From NCBI GenBank assembly GCA_937120475.1, contig CAKZJV010000007.1:62001-126000 (forward strand): a stretch of 64,000 bases of DNA, given 5' to 3'. The translations under genes were made by a program, and so were the position numbers. This DNA is from an uncultured Cryomorphaceae bacterium (lineage in GTDB: Bacteria; Bacteroidota; Bacteroidia; Flavobacteriales; Schleiferiaceae). Shown piece after piece: positions 60,944 through 64,000 of the stretch (its first letter is position 1; the number at the start of each line of letters is the position of its first letter). The notes below the pieces were generated by a model, which was not told the DNA's origin, did no database searches, and worked only from the letters and a program-made list of their open reading frames with translations.

Positions 60944-62353
60944 ATGAAAAAACTGGTTTGGATTTTAATAGCTGTGATAGGAGTGAGCGCTGCTACCCAG
61001 GCCCAATCCAAATGGGGTGAAGACAGTATAAAATGTCGCGAAAACCTCTACATCTATTACGAATTGGCAAAAAGTAAAAACTACAAAGATGCCTATGAAA
61101 GCTGGAAGTATGTATTCGATAACTGTCCGGCTTCCAGTAAAAATAATGTCATTTTTGGCCCGTATATCGTAGAGGCAAAGATCAAAGCTTCGGAAGATGC
61201 GGCTAAGAAAGAAGAGTTCAAAGAACTTTTGATGGCGGTTTATGACAAGCGTATAGAGCTGTATCCGGATGATGAAGCTTACGTTCTGGAACGTAAAGGC
61301 CTGGATATGCTGCAGCATTATCCTGACAGCACCTATAAAGCCTATAAAACCTTTAAAAAGGCTTTGGAACTGAGTGCCGAGCACAGTGCAGCATTTTACA
61401 ATGCTTATTTTATAGCTGCAGCACGTCTCTTTAACGATGATATATTTGAAATTGTAGATGTTTTCCAGGCATATAACGTTGTACAGGAAGGTTTGGAATA
61501 CAACAACAACGTATTGAACCGCCAGATTGCAGAGCTAAAAGCCAAAGAAGAGGCTGGAACCATTAGTGATAAAGATAAATCGGAATTGGAGAAGGCAGAG
61601 CGCGAGTTAGAGCGTTTTGATGACGTAGCCTCCAACAACGAAAAAATACTGGGACCCATCGCTACCTGCGATAAATTGAAACTACTTTACAATAAAGAAG
61701 CTTTTGAAGCTAATAAGGCGGATGCCACTTGGTTAAGAAGAGCTTCTAAAATGCTGGCCAAAGAGCGCAAAACGGATGAAGGTGAAGCAGAGGATTGTAC
61801 GGACAACCCCATATTCTTTTCTGTAGCCGAAGCATTATACCAAATTGAGCCCTCGGCCAGTGCAGCACGTTCAATGGCAATTATGGCCTTTAAGAATAAT
61901 GAATACGGCAAGTCGGCCGGTTACTTTAAAGAAGCGGCCGAACAGGAAGTAGATCCTAAAAAGAAGGCATCGGATTACTTGCGAATTGCCGTAGCTAACC
62001 AGAAGTTGGGGCGTTTGGCCGATGCTAAAAATGCAGCCATGAAAGCAGCCTCCCTACGCAAAGGATGGGGAGATCCATACATCGTACTGGCCACTATTTA
62101 CGCTCAGGCTGACGGTACTTGTGGTGCCAATGTTTTCGAAAAGAAGGCGGTATATTGGGCGGCTATCGATAAATTACAGTATGCCCGCAGTATTGATGGT
62201 GATGTGAGTGGTAAGGCCAATAAACTGATCAGTTTGTACAAGCAGCAGTTGCCCGACAAAGGAGTAAGCTTCCAGTTGGGTCACGAGCAAGGTGAAAAAT
62301 TCACCCTTGGCTGTTGGATCGGTGAAACGGTTACCGCGGACTGGAATATATGA
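60944..62353 (+). CDS. exported TPR-repeat protein
   Basis: A 469-residue protein with a signal peptide (residues 1-20, ending TQAQ). Helical pairs such as YPDSTYKAYKTFKKALELS, AFKNNEYGKSAGYFKEAAEQ and NQKLGRLADAKNAAMKAAS are TPR repeats. It may help the adjacent outer-membrane protein or envelope assembly. Overlaps lptC by 4 bases. Confidence 0.83.
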   Translation: MKKLVWILIAVIGVSAATQAQSKWGEDSIKCRENLYIYYELAKSKNYKDAYESWKYVFDNCPASSKNNVIFGPYIVEAKIKASEDAAKKEEFKELLMAVYDKRIELYPDDEAYVLERKGLDMLQHYPDSTYKAYKTFKKALELSAEHSAAFYNAYFIAAARLFNDDIFEIVDVFQAYNVVQEGLEYNNNVLNRQIAELKAKEEAGTISDKDKSELEKAERELERFDDVASNNEKILGPIATCDKLKLLYNKEAFEANKADATWLRRASKMLAKERKTDEGEAEDCTDNPIFFSVAEALYQIEPSASAARSMAIMAFKNNEYGKSAGYFKEAAEQEVDPKKKASDYLRIAVANQKLGRLADAKNAAMKAASLRKGWGDPYIVLATIYAQADGTCGANVFEKKAVYWAAIDKLQYARSIDGDVSGKANKLISLYKQQLPDKGVSFQLGHEQGEKFTLGCWIGETVTADWNI

Positions 62354-62919
62354 TCGCCTTTCAAATAATCTTAAAAAGGAGCATAGCGGTTTTAACCGCT
62401 ATGCTTTTTTTATACGCTTGCGAAAACGACATCAACGAGGTTAAAGACCTTACCCAGGATGAAAAGATTCCCCTGGAAGTTCAGGAAAACCTGGAGCTGG
62501 TGTACTCGGACAGCAGTTTTATGAAGATGGAACTAAAAGCTCCACTGGCAGAAAACTACCCACAGCTTGAAGAGCCGGAGATGGTGTTTTCCGAGGGCAT
62601 TAAAGTGCGTTTTTTTGATAGCTATGGCCAGGAAGATTCAAGGCTGAGGGCCAATCACGCCATTTACTACTCGGGAAAACGCTTCTGGCATGCACAAGGA
62701 GATGTGGTAGTGGTAAATAAAAAGGGTGAGCAACTCAATACCGAAGAACTTTTTTGGGATGAGAAAAAGGAAGTTATTTATTCCGAAGTGTTTGTAAAGA
62801 TCACCACCCAGGACGAGATAATTATGGGTGAAGGTTTTGAAGCTGATCAAAATTTTACTAATTATACCATATCAAAAGTAACCGGTCAAATTACCATTGA
62901 GGATGATGAAGATCTTTAA
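62350..62919 (+). CDS. lptC: LPS export periplasmic protein LptC
   Basis: A 189-residue protein with a lipoprotein-like N-terminus (LFLYAC, Cys24) and the LptC beta-jellyroll: EPEMVFSEGIKVRFFDSYGQ, LRANHAIYYSGKRFWHAQGD and TEELFWDEKKEVIYSE. It would link the LptB2FG transporter to LptA. It starts in an ATGA overlap with the TPR gene. The Cys lipobox, absent from E. coli LptC, is common in Bacteroidota. Confidence 0.88.
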   Translation: MIAFQIILKRSIAVLTAMLFLYACENDINEVKDLTQDEKIPLEVQENLELVYSDSSFMKMELKAPLAENYPQLEEPEMVFSEGIKVRFFDSYGQEDSRLRANHAIYYSGKRFWHAQGDVVVVNKKGEQLNTEELFWDEKKEVIYSEVFVKITTQDEIIMGEGFEADQNFTNYTISKVTGQITIEDDEDL

Positions 62920-63112
62920 AATTGTGGAAGTAGCCTGGATTGTAGTAGCGGTAATTTCAGGTTTAGAGCTTATCCGCCTTTGGGGTAGTGGCCAGGTAAA
63001 ATTCTGGTACTTCCTGGGTTTTATGGTAGTGGCCATTTTTATGTTCTTTTTCCGGAGGAGGCAGCGACAACGCATGGAACGCTATAAGCGGGAGCATCCC
63101 AAGGAGCAATGA
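62903..63112 (+). CDS. small two-helix membrane protein
   Basis: A 69-residue protein with two transmembrane segments (residues about 5-25 and 33-51) and a strongly basic tail (FFRRRQRQRMERYKREH). Two ATG codons at 62903 and 62906 are equally possible. It overlaps lptC by 17 bases and the next gene by 4. Role unknown. Confidence 0.65.
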   Translation: MMKIFKIVEVAWIVVAVISGLELIRLWGSGQVKFWYFLGFMVVAIFMFFFRRRQRQRMERYKREHPKEQ

Positions 63113-64000
63113 GTATAGTTGGCTACATCCTGCTTTCCATTCTTTTTTCGGCCTTTTTTTCGGGTATAGAAATAGCTTTTGTTTCCTCCAACAAGTTTCA
63201 CATTGAAATTGAAAACAAAAAGGGAAACTTTGCCTATCAGGTGATCAGTTTCCTGGTGAAAAACCCTTCCCGCTTTATAGCCTCTATGCTGGTGGGTAAT
63301 AATATAGCTCTTGTACTTTACGGCATATTTATGCCCGACCTTTTGGATCCGCTTTTGGGAGGATTGGGCAACGAGTACGCACTGCTGCTGGCCCAAACCG
63401 TGCTTTCCACCATCATAATACTGGTTATTGCGGAGTTTTTGCCCAAAGCGGTTTTCAATACACACTCTACCAGGCTTCTGGAGATTTTTGCGGTGCCCAG
63501 CTCCTTTTTCTACTTTCTGTTTTACCCGGTGGTAAGCCTTATGATGGGCATCAGTAATTTTGTAATGCGGTACATACTGCGCACCAAAACCGATGAGTCA
63601 CAGCATGTTTTTGACCGGGTTGATCTCGATAATTATATCCGTGAACGCACCGATAGTTCGGGCAATACCGAAGAAGAAGAAGACCCGGAGATTCAAATAT
63701 TCAGAAATGCCCTGGAATTCAAAGAGATAAAAGCCCGCGAGTTTATGGTGCCCAGAACGGAGATGGTGGCCATGGACGTAAGCCAGGGCATTAAGGATTT
63801 AAAAGCTGGTTTTATGGAATCCAGCCTTTCCAAAATTTTGATCTATAAAGGCTCGGTAGATAATATCATCGGCTACACCCATAGTTTTGAGCTTTTTAAA
63901 AAACCCAAAAACATCCGTTCTATCCTACGGCCGGTGAGCTTTATTCCGGAAAGTATGCCCGCCAATGAAATATTGAACCTGCTCATTCGCGAGAGGCGCA
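63109..64000 (+). CDS. GldE-like CNNM/CBS-domain protein, partial (3' end beyond window)
   Basis: ATG at 63109 overlaps the previous stop by 4 bases and the frame remains open to the window end (297 codons seen). Four helices form a DUF21/CNNM domain (residues 1-150: LLSILFSAFFSGIEIAFVSSN, then AEFLPKAVFN), followed by the CBS-pair region beginning EFMVPRTEMVAMD. This fits the gliding-motility GldE/hemolysin-C group. Whether it is truly GldE cannot be settled from the truncated frame. Confidence 0.85.
   Translation, partial: MSIVGYILLSILFSAFFSGIEIAFVSSNKFHIEIENKKGNFAYQVISFLVKNPSRFIASMLVGNNIALVLYGIFMPDLLDPLLGGLGNEYALLLAQTVLSTIIILVIAEFLPKAVFNTHSTRLLEIFAVPSSFFYFLFYPVVSLMMGISNFVMRYILRTKTDESQHVFDRVDLDNYIRERTDSSGNTEEEEDPEIQIFRNALEFKEIKAREFMVPRTEMVAMDVSQGIKDLKAGFMESSLSKILIYKGSVDNIIGYTHSFELFKKPKNIRSILRPVSFIPESMPANEILNLLIRERR

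Noticed and set aside
63082-63465. 127-codon minus-strand frame at the right end
   Set aside because: Antisense to the well-supported GldE-like protein.
1-64000. CRISPR array or complete insertion sequence
   Set aside because: No regularly spaced direct repeats and no transposase or integrase frame were found; inverted repeats near 46.2 and 49.7 kb are not flanking a transposase.

Overview
The window reads as a chromosomal segment of a marine or aquatic member of the Bacteroidota, most likely of the Flavobacteriia/Cryomorphaceae type. The evidence is two type IX secretion (T9SS) sorting domains (a type-A Por-type tail and a gliding-motility-type CHU_C tail), a mevalonate-pathway HMG-CoA reductase beside a GYDIA-type GHMP kinase, a GldE-like CBS/DUF21 protein, promoters of the Bacteroidota form TTG-N18..23-TAnnTTTG, and weak Shine-Dalgarno sites. 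Genes are dense, often with ATGA or TAATG overlaps.

Layout. 1-3446 (minus): end of an alpha/beta hydrolase, then two tandem DUF3299-like periplasmic proteins with a CFFCG motif, an FtsX-type permease with a very His-rich loop, and a LolD-type ATPase; this looks like a metal (zinc)-linked ABC module. 3493-6412: CoA-binding protein, lipoprotein, T9SS-exported trypsin-like protease, single-domain response regulator. 6504-13190 (plus): an unusual set consisting of an E1/ThiF-nitroreductase fusion (Rv1355c/MoeY family), an acyltransferase-like protein, a 7TMR-DISM histidine kinase, a receiver-kinase hybrid and a CheY-like receiver, the last four chained by overlaps. 13174-14757: prfC.

14783-21886 (plus): a light-responsive carotenoid island. 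It has a CarH/LitR-like MerR regulator with the W-x9-EH B12 motif, an ECF sigma factor, crtI, crtB, idi, a PTPS/QueD-like gene, an SDR lacking the usual catalytic Tyr, and a photolyase. The HMG-CoA reductase and GHMP kinase at 27.9-30.1 kb would supply its isoprenoid precursors. 21883-28 kb: manC, adk, obgE, PAP2, crcB and a large PKD/CHU_C cell-surface protein. 30.2-30.6 kb holds a small gene that appears split by a -1 frame change. 30.6-33.1 kb: an AlgI/AlgJ-type polysaccharide O-acetylation pair. 34.6-36.3 kb: a sulfotransferase-like and class-IV aminotransferase pair.

39-50 kb is the accessory part. It holds a chain of four overlapping minus-strand genes (two-component system, AT-rich membrane protein, orphan protein with a Cys cluster), three orphan plus-strand genes, a membrane protein/amidohydrolase pair, an internally deleted hsdM remnant, a 963-residue KAP-family P-loop NTPase of mosaic base composition, and about 520 bp of non-coding DNA with hairpins and two diverged copies of one gene fragment. 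It looks like an eroded defence or mobile island.

50.1-58.4 kb (minus): a tight six-gene operon of gabT, nitrilase-type amidohydrolase, VOC protein, a Lys/Arg-decarboxylase-like PLP enzyme, an ATP-grasp ligase and succinate-semialdehyde dehydrogenase. It looks like an amino-acid/polyamine to GABA to succinate route with an uncharacterised ligase step. 58.6-64 kb: tRNA-Phe with a strong terminator, then coaX, an outer-membrane protein, a TPR protein, lptC, a small membrane protein and a truncated gldE-like gene.
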